From: UBA920 sp038257015
GTDB lineage: Bacteria; Patescibacteriota; Doudnabacteria; UBA920
Assembly: GCA_038257015.1 (NCBI GenBank)
Contig: JBBSJS010000055.1
Location: forward strand, 1-5,090
Direction of reading: 5' to 3'
Length of the DNA: 5,090 nucleotides
Shown here: positions 4,917 through 5,090 of the stretch, in pieces
Layout: the number at the start of each line of letters is the position of its first letter
Position numbering within the stretch: the first letter of the stretch is position 1
Program-made: the position numbers and the translations under genes
Notes under the pieces: generated by a model
Databases searched by the model: none
What the model was told of the DNA's origin: nothing
Seen by the model: the letters and a program-made list of their open reading frames with translations, nothing else

Positions 4917-5090
4917 ATGGCAATTTACATCAGCCGAAAAAGTTTCGAGGACCCTAGCTTTGAATTTGTAGAACGAAAAGGAATAGGCCATCCAGATACG
5001 TTGTCTGACGCTTTAGGGGAATACCTCTCTGTGATGTATTCAGAATATACTCGGAAAAAGTTTGGAGCTGTTCTTCACCATAATTTTGAC
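4917..5090 (+). CDS. Archaeal-type S-adenosylmethionine synthetase, N-terminal 58 codons (cut by window end)
   Basis: Makes S-adenosylmethionine from methionine and ATP. The 58 visible residues fit the archaeal-type methionine adenosyltransferase family (about 400 aa) rather than bacterial MetK. They show FEFVERKGIGHPDTLSDALGE (15-35), with the GHPD motif of the ATP site, and the segment FGAVLHHNFD (49-58), corresponding to FGxILHHNxD of the archaeal enzymes. The start is forced, since an in-frame TAA lies 18 bases upstream (4899-4901). No Shine-Dalgarno precedes the ATG. The reading frame is open to the last base of the window. The archaeal form also occurs in some bacteria, so alone it does not make the host an archaeon. 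It is divergent from the NDPK-like gene across 47 bp. Confidence 0.85.
   Translation, partial: MAIYISRKSFEDPSFEFVERKGIGHPDTLSDALGEYLSVMYSEYTRKKFGAVLHHNFD

Overview
The window reads as ordinary bacterial DNA at roughly 40% G+C. It has sigma70-type promoters, AGGAGG ribosome binding sites and rho-independent hairpin terminators, and all five complete genes stop with TAA. Several proteins have an archaeal or otherwise divergent flavour: an archaeal-type S-adenosylmethionine synthetase, an AlaRS-like protein with an archaeal-type zinc N-terminus, and a very divergent NDP-kinase-like protein. With the short monocistronic genes, this would fit a candidate-phyla (Patescibacteria/CPR) bacterium. That placement is inference; no marker in the window settles it.

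Layout. 1-111: a small hairpin, then an extended -10 promoter. 112-762 (+): a 216-aa protein I do not recognise, probably translated from a leaderless mRNA. 763-1117: a 355-base gene-free stretch with a long hairpin, a GC-rich block of nested inverted repeats ending in 20 bases that look like the 3' end of tmRNA (ssrA), a second terminator-like hairpin and the promoter of the next gene. 1118-1747 (+): a serine peptidase of the S51 (PepE-like) family, sharing a bidirectional terminator with the convergent gene. 1775-2956 (-): a 393-aa AlaRS-like protein without editing or C-terminal domains. 3090-4352 (+): a complete, canonical seryl-tRNA synthetase. 4381-4869 (-): the NDP-kinase-like protein. 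4917-5090 (+): the first 58 codons of the S-adenosylmethionine synthetase, cut by the window edge.

How the parts relate. The AlaRS-like and SerRS genes are divergent and share one short intergenic region. Their -35 boxes are 8 bp apart, and each mRNA is predicted to begin with a small hairpin directly before a strong Shine-Dalgarno. The NDPK-like and SAM synthetase genes are likewise divergent, from a 47-bp gap. Peptidase, AlaRS-like protein and SerRS have AGGAGG exactly 4 bases before the start codon; the unknown gene, the NDPK-like gene and the SAM synthetase have none, so two initiation modes seem to coexist.

The most unusual items are the AlaRS-like protein, whose motif 2 appears degenerate, and the structured tmRNA-end-bearing element. 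A shared pathway of amino-acid activation, nucleotide and SAM chemistry is conceivable, but the genes look individually transcribed and the sequence alone does not show one.
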